Shown in pieces: positions 18,836-29,906 of a DNA stretch of 64,000 bases (its first letter is position 1; each line of letters opens with the position of its first letter). The stretch is from Methanobacterium sp. UBA375 (GTDB lineage Archaea; Methanobacteriota; Methanobacteria; Methanobacteriales; Methanobacteriaceae): assembly GCA_002495625.1 (NCBI GenBank), contig DAGC01000003.1, forward strand, positions 62,001-126,000, read 5' to 3'. Under the pieces are notes generated by a model. It was given only the letters and a program-made list of their open reading frames with translations. It searched no databases and was not told the origin of the DNA. A program made the translations under genes and the position numbers.

Positions 18836-19822
18836 ATGGGTGTAAAATTTAAGGATATAGTTAACCCGGAACCTATAAAATTTGAGGATTTGAAGGGTAA
18901 AACAGTGGCCATAGACGCGGCCAACATAATATACCAGTTTTTATCCATAATAAGACAGGCCGATGGCACTCCTTTAATGGATCATCGGGGCAAAGTAACC
19001 TCTCATTTTAGCGGGATTCTATACCGCACCACATCCCTGATAGAGAAGGGGATAAAACCATTCTATGTCTTCGACGGACCTCCCAACGTCCTTAAAAAAA
19101 GTACACAGCTTAAGCGAAGCGAAATCAAAGAAGAATCTCGTAAGAAATGGAAGGAAGCCCTGGAGAATGGTAACATCGAAGAGGCCCGGAAATATGCCGG
19201 CAGAACTTCCAGGATGTCCACAGAGATAATAGAAGGATCAAAACAGTTGTTAGAACTCATGGGGATACCTTATATTCAGGCCAAGGGGGAAGGAGAAGCA
19301 CAGGCATCCTACATGGTGGATAAAGGTGATGCCTGGTGTGTGGGTTCCCAGGATTACGATTGTATACTCTTCGGAGCCACCCGTATGGTGAAGAATCTAA
19401 CCATCACTGGTGGAAAGGCTAATTTAGAACTCATCCAGCTGGCCAGTGTTCTGGAAGATCTTCAGATTACAAGGGAACAACTGGTGGATGTGGCCATACT
19501 GGTAGGCACCGACTTCAACGAGGGAATAAAGGGAATAGGTGCCAAGAAAGGGTTAAATCTTATTAAAAAACATGGTGACGTGTTTAAGGTCCTGGAGGAG
19601 ATGGATGTAGAGATGGAAGTGGACCCCCAGGAGTTACGGGATTTATTCTTCGAACACGACTTCATCTCCGACTACCAACTCAAATGGAGAGACCCTGACC
19701 GGGAAGGTGCCCTTGAATTTTTAGCTGGAGAACATGATTTCTCGGAAGACAGGGTGATCAACGCTTTAAATAAGCTAAAAAAACTGGATACTGGTCAGAG
19801 TAGTCTGGAGAAGTGGTTCTAG
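18836..19822 (+). CDS. fen: Flap endonuclease 1
   Basis: 328 residues of the XPG/FEN1 family. The N-terminal MGVKFKDIV (free glycine after Met removal), AIDAANIIYQF, VFDGPP, the internal acidic cluster KGEGEAQASYM and GSQDYDC, and VGTDFNEGIKGIGAKK (H2TH) are all present. The C-terminus QSSLEKWF is a PCNA-binding PIP box. It removes 5' flaps in Okazaki fragment maturation and repair. The ATG 18836, nine codons... rather three codons after a GTG at 18827, is chosen because GGGGTG precedes it and the family needs MG at the start. Confidence 0.96.
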   Translation: MGVKFKDIVNPEPIKFEDLKGKTVAIDAANIIYQFLSIIRQADGTPLMDHRGKVTSHFSGILYRTTSLIEKGIKPFYVFDGPPNVLKKSTQLKRSEIKEESRKKWKEALENGNIEEARKYAGRTSRMSTEIIEGSKQLLELMGIPYIQAKGEGEAQASYMVDKGDAWCVGSQDYDCILFGATRMVKNLTITGGKANLELIQLASVLEDLQITREQLVDVAILVGTDFNEGIKGIGAKKGLNLIKKHGDVFKVLEEMDVEMEVDPQELRDLFFEHDFISDYQLKWRDPDREGALEFLAGEHDFSEDRVINALNKLKKLDTGQSSLEKWF

Positions 19823-19893
19823 TCCAACCTTTTAGAAAAAGGGTCGATCCAAAAAAAACCTATTTAGAAAAAGGTCAATCAAAAAAGGACTAG
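19819..19893. repeat. Convergent-gene spacer with inverted and direct repeats
   Basis: CTAGTCC (19819-19825, covering the fen stop) is complementary to GGACTAG (19887-19893). Between them two copies of a sequence like TTTAGAAAAAGGTCAATCAA stand about 31 bases apart (19828-19857 and 19859-19888). This may be a bidirectional terminator between fen and the convergent DUF2119 gene. Confidence 0.5.
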
Positions 19894-19901
19894 GTTTCTT
19901 T

Positions 19902-20516
19902 TTAAAACGGCGGATAATCCCCGAAAATAATACGCGCATACCTCTGGGAAGTTTCCACCTGCTCCGGGTATATCTCTGTTGCCTTTTTTTCTAGATCTTC
20001 CCTGCTTTTGGCACCGGCCAGTACCTTCAAGAAATTCACATACACTTCCATAGACTCAGGTGGAGGTGAACAGGGTATCTCCAGGGTGATACAGATATCT
20101 TTCTTGGTGAATCTGGTGGTCCTGATTCTGGGTGATATGGATCCGATTAAAACTCCTTCCTCCAGTTCTATGAGGGGCGGGACGCCTATCTTCTTTTTCC
20201 GGTCTAAATCAGTGAGGGAATCGAAGTTTTCCTTCTTGTAACAGTGGAGTTCTATGTACATATCTGGCTTGTAATGGTCGATGAGGTATAGAACAGCTTT
20301 ACCTGCCTCTGATTGATAGTAAAGGGGATTCAGGGTGCTGATGTACTTGCTTTCATCACAGTTGTACATCACCAGGCAGCCGTCTGGCACGTCCTTTTCT
20401 GTTATCTCTTTAAGGGCTTTTATGGTGGTAACTCCCTCTTTACCATGGACTCCGCCTATAAAGAGGCGTTTCAGTCCTTCTCCATTTCCTTTATGGATGA
20501 GTTTGAAAAATCCCAT
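19902..20516 (-). CDS. DUF2119 family protein, carboxypeptidase-like
   Basis: 204 residues. GGVHGKEGVTT near residue 21 and YIELHCY near 94 recall the HxxE...H zinc site of the M14/succinylglutamate desuccinylase fold, and the length and pattern fit the methanogen family DUF2119. Substrate and pathway are unknown. It is convergent with fen and lies downstream of the homocysteine hydrolase gene, 51 bases apart on the same strand. Confidence 0.7.
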   Translation of the reverse strand: MGFFKLIHKGNGEGLKRLFIGGVHGKEGVTTIKALKEITEKDVPDGCLVMYNCDESKYISTLNPLYYQSEAGKAVLYLIDHYKPDMYIELHCYKKENFDSLTDLDRKKKIGVPPLIELEEGVLIGSISPRIRTTRFTKKDICITLEIPCSPPPESMEVYVNFLKVLAGAKSREDLEKKATEIYPEQVETSQRYARIIFGDYPPF

Positions 20517-20567
20517 GACTGCCTACCCCTCAAATCTAAAAAAAAGTATTATTTAAAAGAAATGATT

Positions 20568-21821
<1,254 letters not shown>

Positions 21822-22092
21822 CTTTTTCACCTATAATCTGGATTGTAGTTTGACATTCAATTAGAAACTCAAAATTAGATGGTCTAATCATTTCATTGTT
21901 TATCTAGTAGGTAATATATAATTCTTTTATATATAAATCCAGATTTTTATTTAGAAAAAGAAATAATTGACTTCGATAATTCAATAAAACTGAATAAATT
22001 AATAGAAAGGTAAATTAAAATAAGAAGAATCAATAAAATGTCAATTAAAAGAATATAAATCTATAAAAAATTAAAGAGAAGAAAAAGAACTC

Positions 22093-22113
22093 CCATTAGA
22101 GTTTATCTAATGG
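22093..22113 (-). terminator. Hairpin terminator overlapping the CDC48 stop codon
   Basis: CCATTAGA and TCTAATGG form a perfect 8-bp stem with a 5-base loop; on the minus strand it is followed by T/C-rich runs to about 22060. The stop codon of the ATPase gene is inside the stem. Confidence 0.6.
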
Positions 22114-24281
22114 TACTGAATGAGTTCCACTTTTTCTTCGGTTTTGATCTTCTTCATGGCGTCTCTGAAGTTTTTCATGGTGATCTTATCGGCCTGTAAG
22201 TTATCTCTAAGGGCGAGCATCACTGCTTCACGGGAGACTGCTTCAATATCAGAACCGACGTATCCTTCAGTGTTTTTGGCCAGTCTTTGCAGGTCCACAT
22301 CATCTGCCAGGGGCATCTTTGCTGTGTGGACTTTGAATATTTCCAGACGGCCTTTTTCATCGGGTTCTTCTATTTTTACATGCCTGTCGAACCTGCCGGG
22401 TCGAACCAGTGCCGGGTCGAGTATGTCTGCCCGGTTGGTGGCGGCGATTACCGCTACGTCCTGGAGTTCTTCCATACCGTCGATCTCGGTAAGTAGCTGG
22501 TTAACCACTCTCTGGGTTACACCGGAGTCTGTGCTTCCCCCTGCTCGGGTGGAGGCCAGTGCATCGATTTCATCGAAGAAGATTACGGTTGGTGCTGTCT
22601 GTCTTGCTTTTCTGAACACTTCCCGGACACCCTTTTCTGATTCTCCCACCCATTTTGATAGGAGTTCAGGGCCTTTAACTGCTATGAAGTTTGATTCACT
22701 TTCGTTGGCCACTGCCTTTGCGAGTAAGGTCTTACCAGTTCCTGGTGGACCGTAGATAAGCACTCCTTTGGGTGGTCTTACCCCGAATCTTTCAAAGCTA
22801 TCGGGATATTTGAGTGGCCATTCCACTGCCTCTCTAAGTTCCTGTTTAGCTGATTCTAATCCTCCGATATCATCCCATTTGACGTTAGGTACCTGAACCA
22901 GTACTTCTCTCAGGGCGGAGGGTTGGATTTCTCTTAGGGCTTCCCTGAAGTCGGATTTTTTGATGATCATCTCCTGGAGTATTTCCTGGGGTATCTCTTC
23001 TTCTGGTTTTATGTCGGGTAATACTCTTCTTAGTACCCGCATGGCGGCTTCTTTACAGAGTGTTTCCAGGTCTGCCCCTACAAATCCGTGGGTTGTCTCG
23101 GCTATCTCTTCTAGGTCGACTTTTTCATCCAGTGGCATGCCTCTGGTGTGTATCTGGAGTACTTCCTGGCGTCCGTCTTTATCTGGTACGCCTATTTCGA
23201 TTTCTCGGTCGAACCTTCCTCCCCTGCGTATAGCAGGGTCCAGGGCGTCGGGTCTGTTGGTTGCACCGATTACCACCACCTGTCCCCTGGTTTTAAGTCC
23301 GTCCATCAGAGTTAATAGCTGGGCTACCACCCTTCTTTCCACTTCCCCAGAGACTTCTTCCCTTTTAGGGGCTATTGCGTCGATCTCATCTATGAATACT
23401 ATGCTGGGTGCGTTTTCTTCTGCTTCTTCGAAGAGTTCTCTGAGGCGTTCTTCTGATCCGCCCACGTACTTGCTCATTATCTCTGGGCCCTGTATGGATA
23501 TGAAGTGGGCGTCTGTTTCATTGGCCACTGCCTTGGCCAGTAAGGTTTTACCGGTTCCTGGTGGGCCGTGCATCAGCACCCCTTTTGGTGGTGATATGCC
23601 CAGTCTTTCGAAGAGTTCCGGTCTTTTAAGTGGGATTTCTATCATTTCCCGGACTTTCTGGACTTCTTCTTTGAGCCCTCCTATGTCCTCGTAGGTGACG
23701 TCTATTATGGTTTTTACTCCTTCGAGTTTGGATATGTCCACTGGGTTGGCCTGTATTTCTACTTCGCTCATACTGGTGACTTTAACTGTACCGGCTGGTT
23801 TGGTGGATACTACGGCCAGTTTTATTTCTCCCATCGGGCTGAAACTGCTCCTTCCACCGAAGAACTCGTCTAACATGGAGTCCATTGCAGCTGCCTGGGG
23901 TCTGATACCTGTCTTGATGATATCTCCCTTGGTGAATACTCTTCCACTGAAGGCTCCTTTGATGTCTCCCCTGATCATCACCTGCTGGTCTACCGGTGCC
24001 AGGACTACCTTCTGGGCTTCTTTTACTTTGGCCCTTCTAACCGTCACTTCTTCTCCGATGGAAGTTCCGGCGTTTTTTCTGATGTATCCGTCTATCCTGA
24101 TTATTCCCAGACGTATATCTGATTGTGAGGATGCCACTACAGAGGCGGTGACTTTTTTACCTTCTATCTCGATTATGTCGCCGTCTATAAGGCCTAGTTG
24201 CTGCATGCATTGTGGGTCTATTCTGGCTACTGTTCTTCCTACATCTGCCTGTGAAAATGCTTCTGCAACTTTTAATTTCAT
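22107..24281 (-). CDS. cdc48: CDC48/p97/VAT AAA+ ATPase
   Basis: 724 residues: a double-psi barrel N domain (residues 1-180), then two AAA modules. Each has Walker A GPPGTGKTLLAKAVANE, Walker B (VFIDEIDA and IFFDEIDA), and arginine fingers in the RRGGRFDREIE and RPGRFDRHVK segments. It forms a hexamer that unfolds proteins and extracts them from complexes for the proteasome. The last residues, ELIQYH, carry a tyrosine next to the end, in keeping with the family's partner-docking tails. Long A+T-rich leaders flank it on both sides. Confidence 0.96.
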   Translation of the reverse strand: MKLKVAEAFSQADVGRTVARIDPQCMQQLGLIDGDIIEIEGKKVTASVVASSQSDIRLGIIRIDGYIRKNAGTSIGEEVTVRRAKVKEAQKVVLAPVDQQVMIRGDIKGAFSGRVFTKGDIIKTGIRPQAAAMDSMLDEFFGGRSSFSPMGEIKLAVVSTKPAGTVKVTSMSEVEIQANPVDISKLEGVKTIIDVTYEDIGGLKEEVQKVREMIEIPLKRPELFERLGISPPKGVLMHGPPGTGKTLLAKAVANETDAHFISIQGPEIMSKYVGGSEERLRELFEEAEENAPSIVFIDEIDAIAPKREEVSGEVERRVVAQLLTLMDGLKTRGQVVVIGATNRPDALDPAIRRGGRFDREIEIGVPDKDGRQEVLQIHTRGMPLDEKVDLEEIAETTHGFVGADLETLCKEAAMRVLRRVLPDIKPEEEIPQEILQEMIIKKSDFREALREIQPSALREVLVQVPNVKWDDIGGLESAKQELREAVEWPLKYPDSFERFGVRPPKGVLIYGPPGTGKTLLAKAVANESESNFIAVKGPELLSKWVGESEKGVREVFRKARQTAPTVIFFDEIDALASTRAGGSTDSGVTQRVVNQLLTEIDGMEELQDVAVIAATNRADILDPALVRPGRFDRHVKIEEPDEKGRLEIFKVHTAKMPLADDVDLQRLAKNTEGYVGSDIEAVSREAVMLALRDNLQADKITMKNFRDAMKKIKTEEKVELIQYH

Positions 24282-24520
24282 TTCTTCGTTTTCGATATTT
24301 ATTCCCCCATCTAAGTTTTTGTTTTAATTGTTAATTGATTATATGCTTTACTTTGCAGAAAAAATGCTTTAAAAAATCTAAAAATAAATTAGTAAACCAT
24401 TGGTATTTTAGTTAACTTATGTTACTATAACCTTGTTGTTCATCCTATATAAAGGTTTTGTTAGAAATTAGAGAAATTTGTAGAAAACAGATGGATTTAT
24501 TCAGGATAGAAACTGAAAAT

Positions 24521-25825
24521 TTATCTTATTATCCCGCCAAAACCCTTAAGAAGTGCTTCTACCTTACTTCGAGCATGTGGATCTATCACTTCATATCTTA
24601 AGGTGATGCTCTTCATTCCTTTATTTATCTGACTGCCCTGGTAGACGTCCACTACCTGAGAAGCCACCACACCATTAAAACTCCCAATGGCCTGGGCAAC
24701 CATTTCTGGATCGGCACTTTCTGGTAAAACTACAGAAACATCGAAACTCTTCCTGGGACAGTTATCGTTCTTGTAGTCTTCCAGTTCCCGGGGACTCAAT
24801 ATTTCTATGTTGGAAATCTTCAGCTCAGTTATCTTCTGGTTATGGATTAAGGTTATTAAGTCGGCGGAAATTTCTTCCAATTTTCCTATATGTATTTTAC
24901 CAGAGTAGATGTGTCTTAAACCAACTTCTTTACCCATAGAATTCTTTAAAATATTCAATTCCTGGTTTAAAGCAGATATGGCTTTATCTGATCTTCCCAA
25001 GGCAGCCTCCAGATCATCCATATGTTTGGCTGCACTGCTCATAGCCTTAACAAAACTGGTTTCATCCCCATTCTTTGCCATTTCATTGAGCTCGTTGTAT
25101 GTGGAGAGAAATCTTTCATGGGTCTTGGGGATGTAATGATTGTGGGTCTGGATGGAGTAGTAGAGGTAGGGGTTTTCTGCAGTGATCCTGGCGATCATAT
25201 CGAGCATCAGGCTGTAGATGGGGCTGGCAAATTTCCTTGATTCCTTTACATCCACCTTTAATTTTTCCAGGGTAACGGCCATGCTGATGTAAGTCAAATG
25301 GGTTAAACCCTGTACAACGCTCATCATCTGATCGTGTATCTTGGGTGTTGTCTCTATAATACGGGCATTTTCTGATTCTAAAAATTCAACCACTTCCTGG
25401 TACCATTCATCCTTGGTTACGGGTGTGAGTACCACCACCTGGCCATCCAGGGACCTTATTCTTGGTCCGAACATGGGGTGCATGGGTATGAATTCCACTC
25501 CTTCAGGGACGTATTCCTGCATTAACTGGGCAGGCTTTTCCTTGACCGATGTAACATCCACCAGCAAGGATCCTGCCTGGAGATGGGGGGCTATCTCCTT
25601 GATGGTTCGAGGAATAACGTCAATGGGTACCGCTAAAATAGCTATTTTGGAGCGAGTAGCTGCTTTGATATTGTTGGAAGTATATTTTACTCCCATTTTC
25701 CGAGCTATGTTCATTCCCAGTCTACTATCTCTCCCGGTGATGGTAACATCACAACCCTTTTTTTTAAGGTAACTAGCTATCCAATTTCCTAGTCCACGGG
25801 TACCTCCAATTACTGCAATTTCCAT
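24521..25825 (-). CDS. tyrA: Prephenate dehydrogenase (TyrA)
   Basis: 434 residues. An N-terminal Rossmann domain begins IAVIGGTRGLGNWIASYLK; AVPIDVIPRTI, FIPMHPMFGP (substrate His) and QGLTHLTYISM follow, as in archaeal TyrA. A C-terminal extension of about 150 residues contains helices with LGRSDKAISALNQELN and ends in an ACT- or FDX-like strand set (SITLRYEVIDPHARSKVE). It oxidatively decarboxylates prephenate for tyrosine. The extension may be regulatory. Confidence 0.88.
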   Translation of the reverse strand: MEIAVIGGTRGLGNWIASYLKKKGCDVTITGRDSRLGMNIARKMGVKYTSNNIKAATRSKIAILAVPIDVIPRTIKEIAPHLQAGSLLVDVTSVKEKPAQLMQEYVPEGVEFIPMHPMFGPRIRSLDGQVVVLTPVTKDEWYQEVVEFLESENARIIETTPKIHDQMMSVVQGLTHLTYISMAVTLEKLKVDVKESRKFASPIYSLMLDMIARITAENPYLYYSIQTHNHYIPKTHERFLSTYNELNEMAKNGDETSFVKAMSSAAKHMDDLEAALGRSDKAISALNQELNILKNSMGKEVGLRHIYSGKIHIGKLEEISADLITLIHNQKITELKISNIEILSPRELEDYKNDNCPRKSFDVSVVLPESADPEMVAQAIGSFNGVVASQVVDVYQGSQINKGMKSITLRYEVIDPHARSKVEALLKGFGGIIR

Positions 25826-25933
25826 AGAGTTATCTTTAGATTGGCTGTCTATTAAATATTTTTAATAGATTATCTGGGCATCTCTCAATTTTTTAAATTT
25901 GATACCACCTCTCATTCTGTAATTCTATGATTT

Positions 25934-26263
25934 TCAGATCTCCAGTGTTTTTATTCCCTCAGGGGTTTTTGCCACAGACTTAGCGGACATATCATCCACT
26001 GCCTTAAGTAGTTCGCCGATGCTCTCGTTCTCCAGGACTTCCAGGAACTTTTCCAGTTCTACAGACTGCCTTAAAAACAGGCCTCTACGTTTCATGGGAG
26101 TTCTACGTTCGTTTAATGGATTTATTTCAACCATTATTGTTTTGTTACCTCCTTTTTCCGGAGTTTTAACTAAAAATGCTCCGTCGACTGATGTGGGCAC
26201 TCTTTGCCAAGGTTCGACATTTTCTAAAGCTTCTACGATCTTTTCTTCAATCTGGTTTTCCAT
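25934..26263 (-). CDS. Conserved hypothetical protein
   Basis: 109 residues, soluble, with a central NERRTPMKRRGLFLR motif followed by an acidic helical tail. I do not recognise the family. The ATG at 26263 has GGTGA five bases upstream; earlier GTG codons overlap that site. It is divergent from the Pelota gene and shares its spacer. Confidence 0.6.
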   Translation of the reverse strand: MENQIEEKIVEALENVEPWQRVPTSVDGAFLVKTPEKGGNKTIMVEINPLNERRTPMKRRGLFLRQSVELEKFLEVLENESIGELLKAVDDMSAKSVAKTPEGIKTLEI

Positions 26264-26431
26264 TTTAGTCACCACTATAAAGATAGTAATAAGTTTTATT
26301 TAAAAGTTATGATTAAGCAGGTGAGAAGAAAAAATTGAGAACAAAAAAATTAATTAAAACGTAAATGGAGAACAAATAAATAAGAATATAGTCTATTATT
26401 AAACAGAATAAAATATAAAGGGCATATTATC

Positions 26432-27490
26432 ATGCGGATCGTCCATCAAGATACAAAGAAGGGGATCATCGAATTATTACCAGAAACCCTGGATGATCTA
26501 TGGCACCTCTCCCATTTGATAGAACCAGGAGACCTCCTATCAGCCAGGACAACAAGGCGTATACAGGACACAACCGGGGAACGCCTTAGAAGCGATAGGG
26601 GGATTAAGAAAACATTCTTTATGGGCATACGTGTGGAGAGCATTAATTTTCACCGGTACACCGGAAAACTACGGGCAACCGGTGTTATTGAAAAGGGTCC
26701 CGAAGACCTGGTTCCCCTGGGCTCCCACCACACCCTGGATTTAAAGCTTAAAAATCCGGTGAAAATACAGAAAGAGAAATGGTCCCGTTGGCACCTTAAA
26801 AGGATCAAAGACGCGGTTGAAGCATCTAAAATACCCAAAGCCCTGGTGATGGTTATCGAAGATGACAACGCTGATATTGGAATACTGCGCCAGTATGGTG
26901 TGGAATATTACGGACCCATAGTGGGTGGAGTGTCCGGGAAGAGGATGGTGCAGAAGAACCGGCAGCAGGTCATCGAAAAATTCTACGACCAGATAATGGA
27001 AACCGTAAGCACCTTCGAAGGAATAGAGGGCATAGTCATAGCCGGCCCTGGCTTTGGAAAAAATGATTTCTACAAATATCTGGAAGAGAAACACAAGGAA
27101 ATATCTAAAAAGGCCATCCTGGAAAGTACAGGGGCAGGTGGAAGAGCAGGGATACGCGAAGTGCTGCAGAAGGGGCTCCTGGAAGATATGGCAACCGAGG
27201 GGCGTATCGCCGAGGAGATGCGGGTCATGACAGAAGTCCTCCAGGAGATTGGGAAGACATCAAACCTGGTAACTTATGGTAAGAAAGAGGTTGAGGTAGC
27301 AGCCCAGGCAGGGGCAGTGGAACAGTTACTGGTCATAGACGAACTGGTTCGGGAACCAGATGTGGAAAAGATAATGAACACCACGGAGAATCTGGGTGGT
27401 AAAGTGATGGTTATAAGCAGCGAACACGAGGGCGGTAAACAGTTACAAGCTCTAGGTGGTATTGCGGCGCTTTTAAGATATGGTGTTTAA
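26432..27490 (+). CDS. pelA: Pelota (aPelota/Dom34) mRNA surveillance and ribosome rescue factor
   Basis: 352 residues with the three Pelota domains: an Sm-like N domain (MRIVHQDTKKGIIELLPE...DDLWHL), an eRF1-like middle domain without the GGQ motif (ALVMVIEDDNADIGIL, GIVIAGPGFGKNDF), and a C domain (GAVEQLLVIDEL, HEGGKQLQALGGIAALLR). It rescues stalled ribosomes with aABCE1 and aEF1A. Start context AAGGGC then ATG is acceptable. The MraY-like gene follows 24 bases later. Confidence 0.95.
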   Translation: MRIVHQDTKKGIIELLPETLDDLWHLSHLIEPGDLLSARTTRRIQDTTGERLRSDRGIKKTFFMGIRVESINFHRYTGKLRATGVIEKGPEDLVPLGSHHTLDLKLKNPVKIQKEKWSRWHLKRIKDAVEASKIPKALVMVIEDDNADIGILRQYGVEYYGPIVGGVSGKRMVQKNRQQVIEKFYDQIMETVSTFEGIEGIVIAGPGFGKNDFYKYLEEKHKEISKKAILESTGAGGRAGIREVLQKGLLEDMATEGRIAEEMRVMTEVLQEIGKTSNLVTYGKKEVEVAAQAGAVEQLLVIDELVREPDVEKIMNTTENLGGKVMVISSEHEGGKQLQALGGIAALLRYGV

Positions 27491-27514
27491 AAATACAGAT
27501 AGCAGGAGCAAATT

Positions 27515-28426
27515 ATGGATGAGATACTTTTCTTAGTTTTGATATTCCTATTATCAGCGGTTTTAACCCTGTTATTTAAATTCATCTTCGCCAGGTTAGG
27601 AGGAAACCTTTATACAAAAATAAGAAACGGAACTCCTCGAGCCGTTGGTCTGGCTCCCTTTTTAGTTCTTTTACTGTTTTTCCCTCCGCCTGGAAATTAT
27701 TTGATAGCAATAATTGGTGTATTCGCATTTTTAGACGATTTAATCGGTCGAAAAAAGGTTAAATCCATTCCCTTTGAAGTTGGGCAGCTATCTAGAGGTA
27801 TTGGTATGATTCTGGTCATGGTTGTAGGGTATTCCTACTTCGGCCCGGCATCCATACTTATTGCCCTGATGATTCAGCCCCTGAACATTGCAGATATGCA
27901 GCCCGGAACAGCGTGCTCCACCATAATCATAATGACATCTATACTGACAGTACTCATCTATTTAACCACTGGTAATCCTTATTTTCTTGTTTTAATCGTT
28001 CTTGCAGCATGTCTGGGGTACGCTCCCCTGGATTATCTGGGTAAGATCATGATGGGTGAAGTGGGCAACCATTCCTTTGCCGTTGCCCTCGGAATTATCT
28101 ATACCCTTTTGGGGATGGAAGTAACTAATTTCTACAACTGGGGTACTCCGGGAGTGTTTTTAATTGTGTTAGTTCTTTTGGTCGTAACATCTGTTTTAAT
28201 AGCCTTCTTGAGAAGGGATAATCTTACATATTTCCTGGAAGATGAACTTAGAATAGAAAACCCCTATTTCGGTGATCTCTTAATGGATGTGCTGACAGGT
28301 GGGGGTTTGGGTGATCTGGCGAGGAAGTTAGCCTTAAAAAAACGTAGCATAAAAATAGAAAGTGAGTGGGAAAAACGTCTGGGTTTAAGAAGGTTACTCT
28401 ACAATCCCTATGCTGTGTCTGAGTGA
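27515..28426 (+). CDS. MraY-like phospho-glycosyltransferase, probable pseudomurein synthesis
   Basis: 303 residues with about nine membrane helices. The loop motifs follow MraY/WecA enzymes: an early GTPRAVG, FLDDLIGRKK, NIADMQPGTA in place of the catalytic NLTDGLDGLA, and MGEVGNHSFAVALG in place of MGDTGSLALG. The first acidic DD is kept. Such enzymes load a nucleotide-sugar-peptide onto a polyprenyl phosphate; in Methanobacteriales the pathway would be pseudomurein. Preceded by GGAGC. In-line with pelA. Confidence 0.78.
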   Translation: MDEILFLVLIFLLSAVLTLLFKFIFARLGGNLYTKIRNGTPRAVGLAPFLVLLLFFPPPGNYLIAIIGVFAFLDDLIGRKKVKSIPFEVGQLSRGIGMILVMVVGYSYFGPASILIALMIQPLNIADMQPGTACSTIIIMTSILTVLIYLTTGNPYFLVLIVLAACLGYAPLDYLGKIMMGEVGNHSFAVALGIIYTLLGMEVTNFYNWGTPGVFLIVLVLLVVTSVLIAFLRRDNLTYFLEDELRIENPYFGDLLMDVLTGGGLGDLARKLALKKRSIKIESEWEKRLGLRRLLYNPYAVSE

Positions 28427-28430
28427 GAAA

Positions 28431-28465
28431 ATTTATATATTAGATAGAATTTTAGGTATACCTAA
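28431..28465 (+). promoter_or_regulatory. TATA box plus DtxR-type palindromic operator
   Basis: TTTATATA at about 28433-28440 is followed by the perfect palindrome TTAGGTATACCTAA (28452-28465), close to where transcription would start. The sequence resembles sites bound by DtxR/MntR-type metal regulators. No full-length gene follows directly: the first sizeable gene is 28631. Confidence 0.45.
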
Positions 28466-28473
28466 GAATATTA

Positions 28474-28501
28474 AAGAGGATGTAGATCATATCATCCTCT
28501 T
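28474..28501 (+). repeat. 9-bp inverted repeat
   Basis: AAGAGGATG and CATCCTCTT are perfectly complementary with a 10-base loop. It lies between the palindrome and a 33-codon ORF (ATG at 28505). No T run follows. Confidence 0.55.
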
Positions 28502-28504
28502 CCA

Positions 28505-28606
28505 ATGGCAAGAAAGGTTGCCACAGTAAGACAAATGGGAATTAATACGATCATTTATCCAATTGGGGCTATAGAGAAAAAAATAATGATAGATAAAAAA
28601 TCTTAG
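28505..28606 (+). other. 33-codon ORF or gene remnant
   Basis: A short frame starting MARKVATVRQMGINTIIYPI and ending with lysines. No convincing ribosome binding site. It lies in a low-GC patch after a promoter-like element. It could be the stump of a deleted metal-regulated gene; I cannot name it. Confidence 0.25.
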
Positions 28607-28630
28607 AACTTATCTATTTATACTCGAAAA

Positions 28631-29308
28631 ATGTATACAAAAAAGCAACTATTAGGCAAAGCATTATCCCGGTTTATCTTGGGACTGATATTTATTTCAG
28701 CTATTCTGTTTATACCTGCCGGATCAATTGAATACTGGAATGCCTGGCTATTTATTGGTATTTTGTTTATTCCAATACTATTTGTGGGAATTTATTTAAT
28801 AATTCGTGACCCTGAATTATTAGATAAAAGATTAAACAGCCAAGAAAAAGAAAATAAACAGAAGAAAATGGTGTTATTTACAACAATAACCTTTTTAGCT
28901 GGATTCATTTTATCGGGATTGGATTACAGATTTGGTTGGTCATCTGTTCCCCTTTTTTTAGTGGTACTATCTGCAATCATGGTGCTGATTGGGTATATCA
29001 TGTTTTTTATGGTTATACGCCAGAATAGATATGCATCAAGAGTTGTAGAAGTCCAGGAAAAGCAAAAAGTTATTGATACCGGATTTTATGGTGTGGTAAG
29101 ACACCCCATGTACTCTGCAGCTATATTAATGTTTCTATTTACTCCTCTGGTACTCGGATCATTTATCGCATTGATACCATTTTTAATATTTCCCTTCCAA
29201 ATGAACATTAGAATAAAAAACGAAGAACAAGTATTAGAAGAAGGACTGGATGGGTACGTTGAATATAAAAAAAGAGTGAAATATAAGGTTATTCCATTTA
29301 TTTGGTAA
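28631..29308 (+). CDS. Isoprenylcysteine carboxyl methyltransferase (ICMT)-like membrane protein
   Basis: 225 residues, about five membrane helices. The C-terminal block GFYGVVRHPMYSAA and RIKNEEQVLEEGLDGYVEYKKRV is the SAM-binding signature shared by ICMT and related small membrane methyltransferases. In archaea the substrate is unknown, probably a lipid or small hydrophobic thiol. Lower G+C than its upstream neighbours. A response regulator follows seven bases later. Confidence 0.8.
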   Translation: MYTKKQLLGKALSRFILGLIFISAILFIPAGSIEYWNAWLFIGILFIPILFVGIYLIIRDPELLDKRLNSQEKENKQKKMVLFTTITFLAGFILSGLDYRFGWSSVPLFLVVLSAIMVLIGYIMFFMVIRQNRYASRVVEVQEKQKVIDTGFYGVVRHPMYSAAILMFLFTPLVLGSFIALIPFLIFPFQMNIRIKNEEQVLEEGLDGYVEYKKRVKYKVIPFIW

Positions 29309-29315
29309 GATTATT

Positions 29316-29690
29316 ATGAATATTCTAATCGTTGAAAATGATTCCAGGACGATGATGGATTTAAAAACCATTCTAGGAAATCTAGGTTACAATGTAGTCG
29401 CTGTAACTTCCACTGGAGAAGAAGCCATACACAGAACAGGTGAATTGAAGCCAGATCTGATTTTGATAGATCTAAAATTAAACGGTGCAATGAGTGGTGT
29501 GGAGGCTGCAGACAAAATAAGGGATCTTCATGATGTTCCAATTATTTTCCTGACCGTTTTTATTAAAAACTGTTTGAATAAATCGTTAGGAATATCAGAA
29601 GACGCCATCATCTTAAGTAAACCTATAAAACAGGAACATCTGGAATATGGTATATCAAGAGCTTTTCAAGCCATAAATAAAAGCTCTTGA
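29316..29690 (+). CDS. Single-domain response regulator
   Basis: 124 residues forming only a receiver domain: MNILIVENDSRTM (acidic pocket END), LILIDLKLNG (phosphorylated Asp near residue 52) and a late SKPI lysine. In place of the usual P-loop-like threonine, FLTVF keeps a Thr. There is no output domain, so it probably acts by protein contact. No kinase is adjacent. Seven bases after the methyltransferase gene. Confidence 0.85.
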   Translation: MNILIVENDSRTMMDLKTILGNLGYNVVAVTSTGEEAIHRTGELKPDLILIDLKLNGAMSGVEAADKIRDLHDVPIIFLTVFIKNCLNKSLGISEDAIILSKPIKQEHLEYGISRAFQAINKSS

Positions 29691-29906
29691 CATTATATTT
29701 TTCCCTTTGATGTTACAACCCTTTAACTCACTGATACATAGTTTGAGCAGTCATTTATTTGTTTATAAAAGCTCAGTACGTTGATGAACATGTAGATCAC
29801 CTTGGTGTGTCCACATTACGATAGGAATATGGCAAAGATTATCAGAACCAGCAGATCAAATCATATCTTGCCAGTCCCTCCTTATGATATTGAAAACATG
29901 ATGATC

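Noticed and set aside
22960..23694. Long open frame on the plus strand opposite CDC48
   Set aside because: It is the mirror of a highly conserved AAA+ gene; serine-rich translation is typical of an antisense shadow.
29691..29906. Short frames such as one starting MAKIIRTSRSNHIL near 29829
   Set aside because: Too short, no recognisable domain and no ribosome binding site; perhaps decayed sequence.
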